A stretch of DNA of 64,000 bases from Nocardia sp. NBC_00565 (GCF_036345915.1 NZ_CP107785.1:9052001-9116000), one strand, 5' to 3'. Positions 25,960-35,394 are shown, numbered from the stretch's first letter. Notes: generated by a model from the sequence alone, not told the origin. Numbers and translations: made by a program.

Positions 25960-27180
25960 TCAGTCTTGCCGGTGGGCAAGAACTTTGCGCACGACCAAGC
26001 CGGCGACCAAGGCCCAGAAGGCGGCTCCGATACCGAGGAAACCGACACCGGAGGCCGCGATCAGGAAGGTGACCACGCCCGCCTCGCGGTGCTGTTCGGA
26101 TTTCAGCGCACTGGCCAGTGCGGCGGCGAGGGTGGCCAGGAGGGCAAGGCCCGCAACGGTTTCCAGGGTGCCCCTGGGTGCGGTGGCGATCAACGTGACG
26201 AGCGCGGCCGAACCGAGCGCGAGGATCAGGTAGGTCCCGCCCGCGGTAAACGCCGCGATCCAGCGGCGCTTCGGATCCGGATGTGCGGCGGGGGCGGCCG
26301 AGAGCGCCGCGGAGATCGCGGCCAGGTTGATGGCGTGCCCGCCCGCGGGTGCGCCGAGGATGGTGCCGATGCCGGTCACGGTCATCGAAGCGCGCCACGG
26401 CACGTGGTAGTCGAAGGACTTCATGACGGCGGTGCCCGGGATGTTCTGCGATGCCATGGTGACGATGTAGAGCGGGACGGCGACCCCGATCATCGCCTGC
26501 CAACTCCAGTGCGGCACTGTCAGTTCGAGTGCGGGCGTCATCGCGGCGAAGTCGAGATGCTTGTGCTGCACCGCGATACTGATGCCCGCTCCGATCGCGG
26601 CGGTGGCGAAGGCCGCGATAACCGCCCAGCGTTTGGCGAATCGCTGCAGCACCAGCCACACCACGATCACCGGCACCACCACCGCCGGACTGGCCGGTAC
26701 GGCCTGCACCGGCGCGAGACACAGCGGCAGCAGCACGCCGGCGAGCATGGCCTGCGCGATCTCCACCGGAATCGCGGCGACCAGATTGCCGAGCCGCTGC
26801 CACAGTCCGGTGATCACGATCAGCACGCCGGTGATCGCGAACGCGCCGACCGCGGCGGGCCAGCCACCGGCGATCGCGCCGGTGCTGGCGAGCAGCGCCG
26901 CGCCCGGCGTCGACCAGGCCAGTGTGATCGGCAACCGGTAGCGATAACTCAGCAGCATCATGCCGATGGCTTGCGTCACGCACAGCGCCAACAATCCGGA
27001 CGCCGCTTGCGCCGAGGTGGCTCCGACCGCCGTCAAACCGCTCAGTACCACGGCGAACGCACTGGTGAACCCGACCAGTGCGGTGACAGCGCCGGCGCCG
27101 AGCGGCTGTGCGAGCCCCACCTCCGGTGTGACCGGTGGCGCGGACGGAGTTTCGGCGGGTGCCGGAGAAAGCCTGGACAT
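25960..27180 (-). CDS. benE: Benzoate/H+ symporter-like permease (BenE family)
   Basis: The 406-aa protein has about 11-12 membrane helices and matches BenE. It has an AWSTPGAALLAST loop in an early helix, and ASQNIPGTAVMKSFDYHVPW followed by GAPAGGHAINLAAI in later loops. BenE proteins import benzoate, but no benzoate catabolic genes are nearby, so the real substrate may differ. It converges on the E2 gene with 37 bp between stops. Confidence 0.87.
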   Translation of the reverse strand: MSRLSPAPAETPSAPPVTPEVGLAQPLGAGAVTALVGFTSAFAVVLSGLTAVGATSAQAASGLLALCVTQAIGMMLLSYRYRLPITLAWSTPGAALLASTGAIAGGWPAAVGAFAITGVLIVITGLWQRLGNLVAAIPVEIAQAMLAGVLLPLCLAPVQAVPASPAVVVPVIVVWLVLQRFAKRWAVIAAFATAAIGAGISIAVQHKHLDFAAMTPALELTVPHWSWQAMIGVAVPLYIVTMASQNIPGTAVMKSFDYHVPWRASMTVTGIGTILGAPAGGHAINLAAISAALSAAPAAHPDPKRRWIAAFTAGGTYLILALGSAALVTLIATAPRGTLETVAGLALLATLAAALASALKSEQHREAGVVTFLIAASGVGFLGIGAAFWALVAGLVVRKVLAHRQD

Positions 27181-27297
27181 TTCTGGAATCCTCCCCGGTG
27201 ATCAGTCCAGTTGTCACAGCCAGTGGCCGGAAACTGGACTGAATTCCGCCGCATCCGGCTAGTGTGATCGCCTAACCGCGTCGGAGGTGCCACCGTC

Positions 27298-27390
27298 GTG
27301 AGTACAACTCACCGAGTGCGTCCGAAACCGATGCGGCACATGACGCAGGACCTGTACGCGGGCATAGTGGCTCTTACTAGTATGGCGTGA
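27298..27390 (+). CDS. Possible 30-aa upstream ORF before sseA
   Basis: GTG 27298 follows ggagg at 10 nt spacing. The ORF encodes a short basic peptide (begins MSTTHRVRPKPM) and stops 25 bp before the sseA start. Codon bias is weak. It could be a leader peptide or chance. Confidence 0.22.
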   Translation: MSTTHRVRPKPMRHMTQDLYAGIVALTSMA

Positions 27391-27415
27391 GTACTCGGAG
27401 AGGCGGAACAGAGCG

Positions 27416-28237
27416 TTGTTGAGCGCGGTACTGATCTCGGCGGATGAACTTCGGGAAGCATTGGCGGACAAGCGGGTTCGTCTACTCGATGTGCGTTGGG
27501 CACTCGGTGATCCGGACGGCCCGCAGCACTATCTGGACGGGCACATCCCCGGCGCGGTCTTCGTCGACTTGGAGACCGAACTGGCCGCACCACCGTCCCC
27601 CGCACGCGGGCGGCATCCGCTGCCCGACCCCACGCAGCTGGAGAAGTGCGCGCGCAGCTGGGGCGTGTGCAACGGCGACCCGGTGGTCGTCTACGACGCG
27701 ACCGGCGGCATGGCGGCGGCCCGGGCCTGGTGGCTGCTGCGCTGGGCCGGGATCGCGGATGTGCGGATCCTGGACGGCGGCCTGCCCGCGTGGACCGGTG
27801 CGGGCCTCGAGATCGCCGCCGGTGCGGAACCCGATCCCGAATTCGGTGATGTCGAGTTGAATCCGGGCCAGCTGCCCGTCATCGATGCCGACGCGGCCGC
27901 CAAATGGTCCGGCGTACTGCTCGATGCGCGGGCGGGCGAACGCTACCGCGGCGAGGTGGAGCCGGTCGACCCGCGTGCGGGTCACATTCCGGGCGCGGTG
28001 AGCGCGCCGACGGCGGAGAACCTCGATGCCGACGGACGGTTCCGCGGCGCGGACGCCCTCCGAGAGCGTTTCGCGGCACTCGGTCCCGGCCCCGTCGCGG
28101 TCTACTGCGGCTCCGGCGTAACCGCCGCCCACCAGGTCGCCGCACTCGCCGCCGTGGGCATCGAAGCAGCCCTCTACCCCGGCTCCTGGTCCCAATGGTC
28201 CAACGACCCGAAGCGCCCGGTCGCCACCGGCGTGTGA
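27416..28237 (+). CDS. sseA: Thiosulfate/3-mercaptopyruvate sulfurtransferase (SseA-like)
   Basis: The 273-aa protein is made of two rhodanese domains. The inactive N-terminal half has HIPGAVFVDL. The C-terminal half has the active-site loop VYCGSGVTAAHQV, with Cys near residue 227. It transfers sulfane sulfur from thiosulfate or mercaptopyruvate to an acceptor. The start is a TTG, with TTG 27419 as an alternative; a ggagagg-like site lies about 14 nt upstream. In mycobacteria sseA lies close to the accD5-birA region (from memory); here it is 26 kb from birA. Confidence 0.92.
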   Translation: MLSAVLISADELREALADKRVRLLDVRWALGDPDGPQHYLDGHIPGAVFVDLETELAAPPSPARGRHPLPDPTQLEKCARSWGVCNGDPVVVYDATGGMAAARAWWLLRWAGIADVRILDGGLPAWTGAGLEIAAGAEPDPEFGDVELNPGQLPVIDADAAAKWSGVLLDARAGERYRGEVEPVDPRAGHIPGAVSAPTAENLDADGRFRGADALRERFAALGPGPVAVYCGSGVTAAHQVAALAAVGIEAALYPGSWSQWSNDPKRPVATGV

Positions 28238-28289
28238 CCGCTCGGCGAGTGACGCATGGCTGCGGCAAACGCGTGTGCCACTCGCTTGA

Positions 28290-29057
28290 TCAGGCGACGA
28301 ACGCCTGGGAGATCTGGTGGGTCAAGGTGTCCCGGGCGGTGGTCAGGGATGGGCCGTACCAGGTGAGGCTGCGGCCTTCGACCAAGGCGACCGGAAGGCC
28401 GGGGAAGGCGTCGGGACCGTCGGATCTGGTGAATACGTAGGGTTCGTCGGGTAACAGCACCAGTTCGATATCGCGGGTCAGTTCGTCCTCGGAGACGTGT
28501 GGGTAGCGCTCGGCGCGGTCGGCGTGCACGAGCCGCAGGCCGAGGCGTGCTGCCAAGTCACCGGTGAAGGTGTCGTGGCCGACCACCATCCACGGATTGC
28601 GCCAGATCGGGATGACCGCGTTCCGTGTCGGTGCGGGAGGCGGTGCGGCCCAGGATGATTCGGCTTCGGTGAGCCAATTCGGGACCGTCCCGCCGAGGGC
28701 TTCGGTGAACAATCGGCGCAGCGAGCTGAAGCTTTCGTTCAGCGTCTCGATTCTGGTGACCCACACCGGAATTCCCGCCTCCCGCAAACGCTCGACATCG
28801 ATGCGGCGGTTCTCCTCCTGATTGCACAACACCAGATCGGGTGCCAGCTCGATGATCCGGCGCCCGTTCGGATTCTTCGTCCCGCGGACGCGCTCGACCT
28901 CCAGATCGACCGGGTGGGTACACCAATCCGTCGCCGCGATGAGGACTTCGGGTCGGCTCACCGCGACGGCCTCGGTCAGGGAGGGGACCAGCGACACCAC
29001 TCGCCGAACCGGGTGACCGATGGTGACGGCCGCGCCCAGATCGTCGAGGGTTGTCAT
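28290..29057 (-). CDS. Cytosolic helical-backbone metal receptor fold protein (BtuF-like)
   Basis: The 255-aa protein has the fold of periplasmic cobalamin/siderophore-binding proteins (RVVSLVPSLTEAV, IELAPDLVLCNQEENRRID). It has no signal peptide or lipobox, so it stays in the cytosol. Such leaderless members are widespread in actinobacteria. They have been called cobalamin-binding proteins on fold alone, and the ligand here is not proven. The gene is converged on by sseA. Confidence 0.8.
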   Translation of the reverse strand: MTTLDDLGAAVTIGHPVRRVVSLVPSLTEAVAVSRPEVLIAATDWCTHPVDLEVERVRGTKNPNGRRIIELAPDLVLCNQEENRRIDVERLREAGIPVWVTRIETLNESFSSLRRLFTEALGGTVPNWLTEAESSWAAPPPAPTRNAVIPIWRNPWMVVGHDTFTGDLAARLGLRLVHADRAERYPHVSEDELTRDIELVLLPDEPYVFTRSDGPDAFPGLPVALVEGRSLTWYGPSLTTARDTLTHQISQAFVA

Positions 29058-29139
29058 GACAGGACCCGATGGCAGAGGTCGCGCAACTGTCCGGGCGGCA
29101 CAGTTGGGAGCATATTGCCCGCGCCGCAGCGCACCGCGG

Positions 29140-29907
29140 TCACCGGTCCAGCGCGTCGTAGATCGCCCGGAGATCGCGTAGCCCGGCCGCGGCCATCGGT
29201 TCGTCCTCGGCGATCATCCGCAGCGCGCGGCGCAGCAGCACCGGATCGAGATCGTCGATGGCGGGACGGAATTCGACCTTCGGCAGGTCGGGCAGTTGAG
29301 CGTGGTCGCCGTAGGGATCGTCGGACACGGTTGGGCTCGGGTCGCGTTCGATGCCGACGATGAGGGTGTCCAGGTCGAGGCCGCGCAGCGTGAGGATCTC
29401 CCGGGGACGCTCGTCGAGACGTTCGGCGAGCAGGTAGCAGACCGCCGCCACATGTTTGCACGGCCATCCCGGATCCGGGCAGGTGCAGGAGAAGTCGAGA
29501 TCGGCGGCCGTGGTGGGCAGCAGATGTTCGCCCAGGCTCGTCGGCAATGCGCCGGAGGCGATATCGGCCAGCACTCCGGGCGCGGTCCGGATGGTCTCGA
29601 TGAGCAGTTCCAGTTCCTCGTCGCGCAGCGGGCGGATGGCGAATATCGCGGTGAACGGGCGCGGCTGGCTCCCCTGTACTTCCGCGGTGACCGCGCCCGG
29701 TTCGATCCGATAACTCACCACCTGCCCGGCCCTGGCGTAGGTGCGGCCGCGGGCGAGTCGACCCGGTTCGGCCATCTGCTCGACCGCCTCGATCAGGGCC
29801 TTACCCCACCAGGTGCGCCCGAATCCGCCACGGCGGCTGCGTGCTTCGACGCCGCCCGACACCGGGCGGCGCTTGCCGTACTTGCTGTAGTCGTTGAAGG
29901 GGCTCAA
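29140..29907 (-). CDS. SWIM zinc-finger protein
   Basis: The 255-aa protein has a SWIM motif CTCPDPGWPCKHVAAVCYLL (CxCx-CxH zinc ligands, about residues 140-160). The N-terminal segment is basic (KYGKRRPVSGG, then RRGGFGRTWWGKAL). It overlaps the SNF2 helicase gene by 4 bp. SWIM proteins next to SNF2 ATPases are a recurrent actinobacterial pair, and the SWIM finger probably binds DNA or the partner protein. Confidence 0.9.
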   Translation of the reverse strand: MSPFNDYSKYGKRRPVSGGVEARSRRGGFGRTWWGKALIEAVEQMAEPGRLARGRTYARAGQVVSYRIEPGAVTAEVQGSQPRPFTAIFAIRPLRDEELELLIETIRTAPGVLADIASGALPTSLGEHLLPTTAADLDFSCTCPDPGWPCKHVAAVCYLLAERLDERPREILTLRGLDLDTLIVGIERDPSPTVSDDPYGDHAQLPDLPKVEFRPAIDDLDPVLLRRALRMIAEDEPMAAAGLRDLRAIYDALDR

Positions 29908-32888
29908 TCGCCGACCGCCTCGGCACCGAGGGCGAACAGTTGGTGCAGCTCATCCGTACTCAATTCGGTGATCCAGTTCTCGCCGGCGCCGATTGCCAGA
30001 TCGGCGAGTTGGCGCTTACCGCTGATCATTTCGTCGATCTTCTCCTCGATGGTGTCGACGCAGATCAGCTTGCGCACTTGTACATTGCGGTGCTGACCGA
30101 TCCGAAAGGCGCGGTCGGTGGCCTGATTCTCGACCGCCGGATTCCACCAGCGGTCCAGGTGCACGACATGATTGGCCGCAGTGAGATTCAGTCCGGTGCC
30201 ACCGGCCTTGAGCGACAACAACATCAACGGCGGGCCGTCCGGCGTCTGGAACCGCTCGACCATGGTGTCGCGCTGTTTCTTCGGCACCCCGCCGTGCAGG
30301 AACGGGATCGCGGTGCCGAACCGCTCGGCCATGAACGGCGCGATGAGTTCGCCGAATTCACGGAACTGAGTGAACAGCAAGGCCTTCTCACCATCGGCCA
30401 GCACCGCGTCGAGGACGTCCTCGACCAGCGCGAGCTTGCCGGAGCGGTGGCTACCGCGGTGCAGCACGCCGGAACCGTCGCCGAGGAAGTGCGCGGGATG
30501 GTTGCAGACCTGCTTGAGCCGGGTCAGCGCGCCGAGGACCGCGCCCTTGCGCGCCATCCCCTTCGCGTCCTTCAGTTTGGCCATCATGTCGTCGACCACC
30601 GCCTGGTACAGCGCCGCCTGCTCCACGGTCAGGTTCGCGCGCACCGTCATCTCCAACTTCTCCGGCAGATCACTGATGACGGCGGGATCGGTCTTCACCC
30701 GACGCAGCACGAACGGCTGGGTGACGGCGCGCAGCCTGCTGATCGCGTTCTCGTCCCGATCGCGCTCGATCGGCACGGCGAAGCGGGCACGGAAGGTCTG
30801 TGCGCTACCGAGTACCTTCGGCATGGCGAAATCCAGAATCGAGCGCAACTCCTCCAACCGGTTCTCCACCGGAGTTCCGGTGAGCGCCAGCCGATGTCGC
30901 GCGGGCAGCGCCCGTGCCGCCTTCGCCTGCCTGGTCCCCGCGTTCTTGATGTGCTGGGCCTCGTCCAGCACCACGCGATCCCACTGCTGCCGCGCCAATT
31001 CGACTGCGTCCCTTGCCAAGAGCGAGTATGTGGTGATCACCAGATCCGCGTCGGCGACGGCTTCATCGAGCTCGTCGCCGACTCGCCGCCCCGCGCCGTG
31101 GTGCACCAGGACGCGCAGATCCGGCGCGAACCGCTCGGCCTCACGCTGCCAGTTACCGACTACCGACATCGGGCATACCAGCAGTGTCGGTGCCGGAGCA
31201 CCGTCGTTCGGTTGGATGCCGCCTTCGTCATGTCCGGCTTTGGCGCTGCGCACCTCGCTGAGCGAAACGACTTCCGCGCCAACGTGTTGCTCGGCGTTCC
31301 CAGCTGGCGCGGTGACCACCTGTCGATCGGCGCGGGTGGCGTCTTCGTTCCGCGAACGAGTGTTCTCGCGCTCATGCACCAGCAGCGCCAGCACCTGCAC
31401 GGTCTTACCCAGACCCATATCGTCGGCCAGGATTCCGCCGACGCCGTAGCGGCTCATGGTGGCCAGCCAGGACAGGCCACGCTCCTGGTACGGCCGCAGC
31501 TGTGCTTTGAGACCGACCGGCGGGGTCACGGGTTCGGGTTCCCGAGTCTGATCCAGCAGGTCTGCGGCCCAACCGGTTGCGGTGACCTCGGTGATCGGGA
31601 CCTTCTCGACATGCCCGCTGACGAGTTCGCCGACCAGGTCTGCGAAGGTGAGTTCGGTATCGTCGAGATGGGCGGCGACATAGCGCGCGGCGGCGGCCAG
31701 CACCTTGTGGTCGGCCTGCACCCATTCGCCGCGCAGCTGCACCAGATCCGATTTCGAGCGGACCAACCGGGCCATCTCGGCCTTGGTCAGCACGGTGTCG
31801 CCGAGCGCGAGTTCCCAACGGTAAGAGACGAGTCCCTGCATGCCGACGGTGCTCTCGGCGGCGGGGACCGCGCTGTCCACGCGCAACCGCATGGTCGGGG
31901 CGGAAATGTTCCAGGCGCGCGGCAGGAGGAGCCGGACGCCCGCCGCCTGCAACGCGTGTGCGCCGTGCTCGACGAGATCGGCGACCACCTCCGTCGGCAG
32001 TAGCAGGTCCATCGATTGTGGGTCGCTGGGCAGGTCGCGCAGTCGCGGATAGGCCCGCGTCGCCTCGCCCAGCTTCTCGATCGCCGTTCGGACCAGTACC
32101 GGATCACCAAGTAGCGGAACAGGATTCGGCGCCTCGCCAGCAGCGCGCAGGCAGACCTGCAGCCGCCACAGTGCCACTACATCGTCGGTGTCCGGCTCCT
32201 CGTCGAGCTCACCGAGACCGATATCGCCCTCGGGCTCCAACAGGCGCAGCACCAATTCCGGCTCGTCCCCGGTCAAACTCGCGCGCCAACGCTCGAGCAC
32301 CTCGGCCAGCTGATGGCTCCCACCATCCAGGGCAACATCCCCGATCAGCGCGGCCACCAACGGATGCACCGACGCGGGCGGATCCAACAGCTGCCTCGCG
32401 ATCGGATCGGCCAGCTCGGTGACCATATCCTCGAGTACCATCCCCGGCTTTCCCGCGACGCGCAGCGCGGGCGGCATCGCCACCACTAATTCCGCGAGCC
32501 ACGCACGCTGTCGCTCCCCACCGACCAACCGCCACCGCACCCACCACTGCCCGTCATCCCTGCGCAGCTCAGGGACCACCCGCCCCGCCCGCACCCACCG
32601 CTCGACCCCCCGCGCGACGTGCCCGAGAAACCGCAGATCCCCAGCGACCGCCTCCATCGGCAGCCGCTGCCGCAGCGCGACCGCGGCCGCCGCCGGTGCC
32701 ATCGCATGCGCCCGAACCTGCTCGACCGTCCCATCCGCCCCGTTGACCAGCACCTGCGCCCGATGCCGGAACTTCGACGCCGCCAACACCCCACCCAACG
32801 GATCCGGTAGCCCGACCACCGGGGCCTCCTGCCACAGCAGCAACCCCGATCCCGGCGACCACAGACCGTGCAGCATCACCCCATCCAA
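29904..32888 (-). CDS. SNF2-family DEAD/DEAH helicase (HelZ-like)
   Basis: The 994-aa protein has an SNF2-associated N-terminal region (about 1-440), a RecA-like domain with Walker A DDMGLGKTVQ (about 488-497), DEAQ (about 639) and TGTPVENRLEELRSIL. A helicase C-terminal domain ends in DRAFRIGQHRNVQVRKL (about 925). It probably remodels protein-DNA complexes or double-stranded DNA using ATP. TTG 32888 is the likely start because ggagg lies exactly 7 nt upstream; the ATG four codons later has no site. A hydrophilic insertion of about 60 residues lies between motifs I and Ia. Confidence 0.92.
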   Translation of the reverse strand: MDGVMLHGLWSPGSGLLLWQEAPVVGLPDPLGGVLAASKFRHRAQVLVNGADGTVEQVRAHAMAPAAAAVALRQRLPMEAVAGDLRFLGHVARGVERWVRAGRVVPELRRDDGQWWVRWRLVGGERQRAWLAELVVAMPPALRVAGKPGMVLEDMVTELADPIARQLLDPPASVHPLVAALIGDVALDGGSHQLAEVLERWRASLTGDEPELVLRLLEPEGDIGLGELDEEPDTDDVVALWRLQVCLRAAGEAPNPVPLLGDPVLVRTAIEKLGEATRAYPRLRDLPSDPQSMDLLLPTEVVADLVEHGAHALQAAGVRLLLPRAWNISAPTMRLRVDSAVPAAESTVGMQGLVSYRWELALGDTVLTKAEMARLVRSKSDLVQLRGEWVQADHKVLAAAARYVAAHLDDTELTFADLVGELVSGHVEKVPITEVTATGWAADLLDQTREPEPVTPPVGLKAQLRPYQERGLSWLATMSRYGVGGILADDMGLGKTVQVLALLVHERENTRSRNEDATRADRQVVTAPAGNAEQHVGAEVVSLSEVRSAKAGHDEGGIQPNDGAPAPTLLVCPMSVVGNWQREAERFAPDLRVLVHHGAGRRVGDELDEAVADADLVITTYSLLARDAVELARQQWDRVVLDEAQHIKNAGTRQAKAARALPARHRLALTGTPVENRLEELRSILDFAMPKVLGSAQTFRARFAVPIERDRDENAISRLRAVTQPFVLRRVKTDPAVISDLPEKLEMTVRANLTVEQAALYQAVVDDMMAKLKDAKGMARKGAVLGALTRLKQVCNHPAHFLGDGSGVLHRGSHRSGKLALVEDVLDAVLADGEKALLFTQFREFGELIAPFMAERFGTAIPFLHGGVPKKQRDTMVERFQTPDGPPLMLLSLKAGGTGLNLTAANHVVHLDRWWNPAVENQATDRAFRIGQHRNVQVRKLICVDTIEEKIDEMISGKRQLADLAIGAGENWITELSTDELHQLFALGAEAVGD

Positions 32889-32931
32889 TCAGGTACCTCC
32901 GACAACGATCGGCCGGCAGCCCACCCGGTTT

Positions 32932-33243
32932 CTACACGGCTGCGCCCGGACCCGGCAGTGGGTCGACGTCGGTTGCGTGCATCGGCTGGCCGCAGTGGGT
33001 ACAGCGCAGGTCCACATTGCTGATCTCACCGCAGGCGTGATGGCGGTAGAGCACGGGTGGGCCTACCTCGCCCGTGCGCCACTTGTCACCCCAACCCTTC
33101 ATGACCATGAGCAGGTCGACCAGTTCAGCGCCTTTTTCGTCAGGATGTACTCGTACCGCGGCCGCTGGTCATAGGCCTTTCGCTCGAGTATCCCGTGCTC
33201 GGCGAGGTGATTCAATCGCTCGGTCAGTACCTTGCGGCCCCCT
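32932..33243 (-). pseudogene. Frameshifted HxlR-family regulator remnant
   Basis: Minus-strand translation from 33243 gives the second half of an HxlR winged helix (GRKVLTERLNHLAEHGILER, then a YEYILTKK wing). The frame then shifts by one missing G after aaaaag, near 33137. The next frame continues as a typical HxlR C-terminus (ELVDLLMVMKGWGDKW, HHACG, C-x-x-C pair THCGQ) and ends at 32932. The N-terminal half with the recognition helix is absent upstream of 33243. Truncation and frameshift together make it a pseudogene unless the single-base gap is a sequencing error. Confidence 0.75.
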
Positions 33244-33678
33244 GTGGGACTGTCTTCGTCTGCCGGGCGGCGTCCAGTGCGGCCTGCTCTCCTCGTCGGA
33301 GGCAACGGCCGCCCGGAGCCCCTCCCTGGCGAGGTGCCTGATGAGGCGACCGCGCAGGAGGGCTGCGCCTTGTCTCGACCCAGGGACCTGCCCGGCGAAG
33401 TCGAGCGGATCTCGACCGACCGCGCGTCGCGGATATGAACATCTGATGGGATCCCATAAAGTGGCTGGTCATAGATGGTTTCCAGCGTGCCGATAGGGTG
33501 CCGGGACGGGCAGGTACAGGCTGGATACAGCGGTACGGGATGGACACGAAAAAGTCTCTGACGTGGATGAGATGGACGGATCGCTACCACTTGGACCAAA
33601 TTCGGAACATACTGGAATATCCGCTGGTCATCGCATGAGAACCGAGCTTTGGTGTCAACGGAAGCGGAGGGCACACCG
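33244..33678. other. Gene-poor 435-bp segment beside the HxlR remnant
   Basis: Long open frames exist on both strands, but none has a ribosome binding site, normal codon bias or a recognisable product. A 32-codon plus-strand ORF (33540-33638, beginning MDTKKSLTW) is AT-rich for this genome. The segment replaces the missing 5' half of the HxlR gene and may be decayed foreign or rearranged DNA. Confidence 0.5.
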
Positions 33679-34041
33679 ATGACGATTCTGCTCCAGGTAC
33701 TCGAGCAGAGCTTCACACCGAACACGCCGTGGGAACGGCGCAAATTCACCTTCGTCAATGCCTCGAAGATCGTCGGCATGCGACTCGACGGGCAGTCCGG
33801 CGTGTGGCTGGATCTGTCCCGACCTGGTGAATCACAGCGCCTGGCCCGAACACTGGACCCGCGTGAAGCGGTCACGTTCCTGCTCACCACCTTCGCGAAG
33901 ATCGCCGAGTGCGAGGAACGCGGCGGCTCGTGGCTGATCGGGCACGACGGCGCGCACACCGAGTCCATCTCGGCCACCAGGTTCCCGCCGCGGACGAGTG
34001 AAGTCGCCAACGACGATCTGCTGGCTCGTGCCTGGTTGTGA
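33679..34041 (+). CDS. Hypothetical 120-aa protein
   Basis: ATG 33679 is supported by ggagg 7-8 nt upstream; an in-frame TTG ten codons earlier is not. The product is a small soluble alpha/beta protein (FTFVNASKIVGMRL early, WLIGHDGAHTES late) with no membrane segment. I do not recognise the family. It stands alone between the HxlR remnant and the HNH nuclease gene. Confidence 0.7.
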   Translation: MTILLQVLEQSFTPNTPWERRKFTFVNASKIVGMRLDGQSGVWLDLSRPGESQRLARTLDPREAVTFLLTTFAKIAECEERGGSWLIGHDGAHTESISATRFPPRTSEVANDDLLARAWL

Positions 34042-34118
34042 GGCCTGACCTGCGCCATTGAGGACAGTGCGCCAGCCGTGCGCGGCGAATGTCGGTCCAT
34101 GCGGGTACAGCTGGCACC

Positions 34119-34823
34119 GTGCGTGCCGACATTCGACGATGGTTGCCTGCTCTGCTCACGGTGGCGCTGTTCGCGCTGCCGGCTTGCGCCGACCGCGGGA
34201 CCGAGCAGGCCGCGCCGGACAGTCCGACCCGGATTCAACTCGAACAATTGCTCGCCTCGGTGCGGGTAATTGCCGCGCGCCCGCATCCGGGCGGTTACGA
34301 GCGCGGCTGCAAGGAGGGGCAGGGCTGCGTATTCGGGCCGTCCTGGACCGATGACCACGACGGGCCCGGTGGGCACGACGGCTGCGATACCCGCAACAAC
34401 GTGCTGAGCAAACAGCTGACCGAAGTGAGCTTCCGGCCCGGCACCCATGACTGTGTGGTCACCGCGGGCACATTGAACGACCCGTACACCGGCAGGCAGC
34501 TCACCTTCCGCAAGGCCGATGCCCGCGATATCCAGATCGACCACGTCTATCCGCTGGCCGCGGCCTGGGATATGGGTGCGGCGCGCTGGCCGCTCGAACG
34601 GCGGGTCCGGTTCGCCAACGATATCGACGTGAATCTGCTGGCCACCGATGCGAATGCCAATCAGTCCAAGGGTGACAGCACGCCTTCGGAATGGCTGCCG
34701 CCCGCATACGCGAACCATTGCTTCTACGCGGGCAAATACCTCACCGTCGCGGTCGAGTACGACCTGCCGGTAACCGCCGCGGACAACGCCGCCCTGAACG
34801 AAATCGCCCGCACCTGCTCATAA
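34119..34823 (+). CDS. Secreted HNH endonuclease lipoprotein (DUF1524 / GmrSD-type fold)
   Basis: The 234-aa protein has a signal peptide ending in a lipobox FALPAC, so it is probably a lipid-anchored exported nuclease. The HNH/DUF1524 core is DIQIDHVYPLAAAWDMGA, followed by NLLATDANANQSKGDSTPSE. Such secreted actinobacterial nucleases probably degrade extracellular DNA. GTG 34119 places the basic residues and hydrophobic core of the signal peptide correctly; ATG 34089 would add ten residues. Confidence 0.87.
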   Translation: MRADIRRWLPALLTVALFALPACADRGTEQAAPDSPTRIQLEQLLASVRVIAARPHPGGYERGCKEGQGCVFGPSWTDDHDGPGGHDGCDTRNNVLSKQLTEVSFRPGTHDCVVTAGTLNDPYTGRQLTFRKADARDIQIDHVYPLAAAWDMGAARWPLERRVRFANDIDVNLLATDANANQSKGDSTPSEWLPPAYANHCFYAGKYLTVAVEYDLPVTAADNAALNEIARTCS

Positions 34824-34919
34824 TCACTGCGGACCTCGAACAGGCCCGATCCGATCACCGTCCGAGCCTGCTGATTTCGTGCGAAGGATGTTCCGAGGCA
34901 CCCGAATCGGCGCGACCGC

Positions 34920-35327
34920 TCAGTCGAGTTCGTAATCGAACCAGATGTGGTGCGCGCCGTTGGCGTCGACGGTGAGACCGCCAGTGCCGGTGATGCCGGT
35001 CAGCTCACCGACCCCGCTGGTCGGGACGATGGTGAAGAACTCGGCGGTGCGGTCGGCACCGGAGGTTGTCGCCGAATGGGCGAAGTTGAAGCTGCCCGCG
35101 CGACCGTGCAACGCGCCCTCGAAGGACTCCATGGCGACATAGGTCCCCGTGCCCGTCGCCTGGTCGAAGGCGGCGGTGAACAGGGTTGCGGAGCGTCCGG
35201 TGATCTCTCCGGCGAATTCCTTCTCGATGGTGGCGATGCCGACCGGCAGTGCGGTGCGGATGGCCGGATCGGGCACGACGTCGGTGGGGACGAAGGATGC
35301 GACGGAAAAGGTGCCGGTTGCTTTCAT
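34920..35327 (-). CDS. DUF3224-family protein
   Basis: The 135-aa protein begins MKATGTFSVASFVP and has the beta-rich pattern of DUF3224 (dirigent/allene-oxide-cyclase-like barrel): TYVAMESFEGALHGRAGSF near the middle and GTGGLTVDANGAH near the end. Its function is unknown; members often occur near stress or antibiotic genes. It converges on the HNH nuclease. Confidence 0.85.
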   Translation of the reverse strand: MKATGTFSVASFVPTDVVPDPAIRTALPVGIATIEKEFAGEITGRSATLFTAAFDQATGTGTYVAMESFEGALHGRAGSFNFAHSATTSGADRTAEFFTIVPTSGVGELTGITGTGGLTVDANGAHHIWFDYELD

Positions 35328-35394
35328 GCGGCAGATGCTAGCGACCGGCACCGACAAGCTACGCCGCCGTCGCGAACCGGTAATCCGTATTTCT

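Noticed and set aside
28245..28285. Inverted repeat gcgagtg/cactcgc after sseA as a terminator
   Set aside because: Only a 7-bp stem with a 27-nt loop and no T-run. Too weak to list as a feature.
29940..32003. A 687-codon plus-strand open frame opposite the SNF2 gene
   Set aside because: Mirror of the SNF2 codon pattern. The product is low-complexity (Gln/His/Arg) with no recognisable domain.
29140..32888. SWIM-SNF2 pair as a phage-defence system
   Set aside because: Known defence systems with SNF2-type ATPases carry extra partners such as methyltransferases or nucleases, and none are adjacent. The pair is common and looks like a chromosomal housekeeping unit.
33224..33547. Minus-strand 107-codon ORF in the gap beside the HxlR remnant
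   Set aside because: No ribosome binding site, no family resemblance, and composition typical of frame noise.
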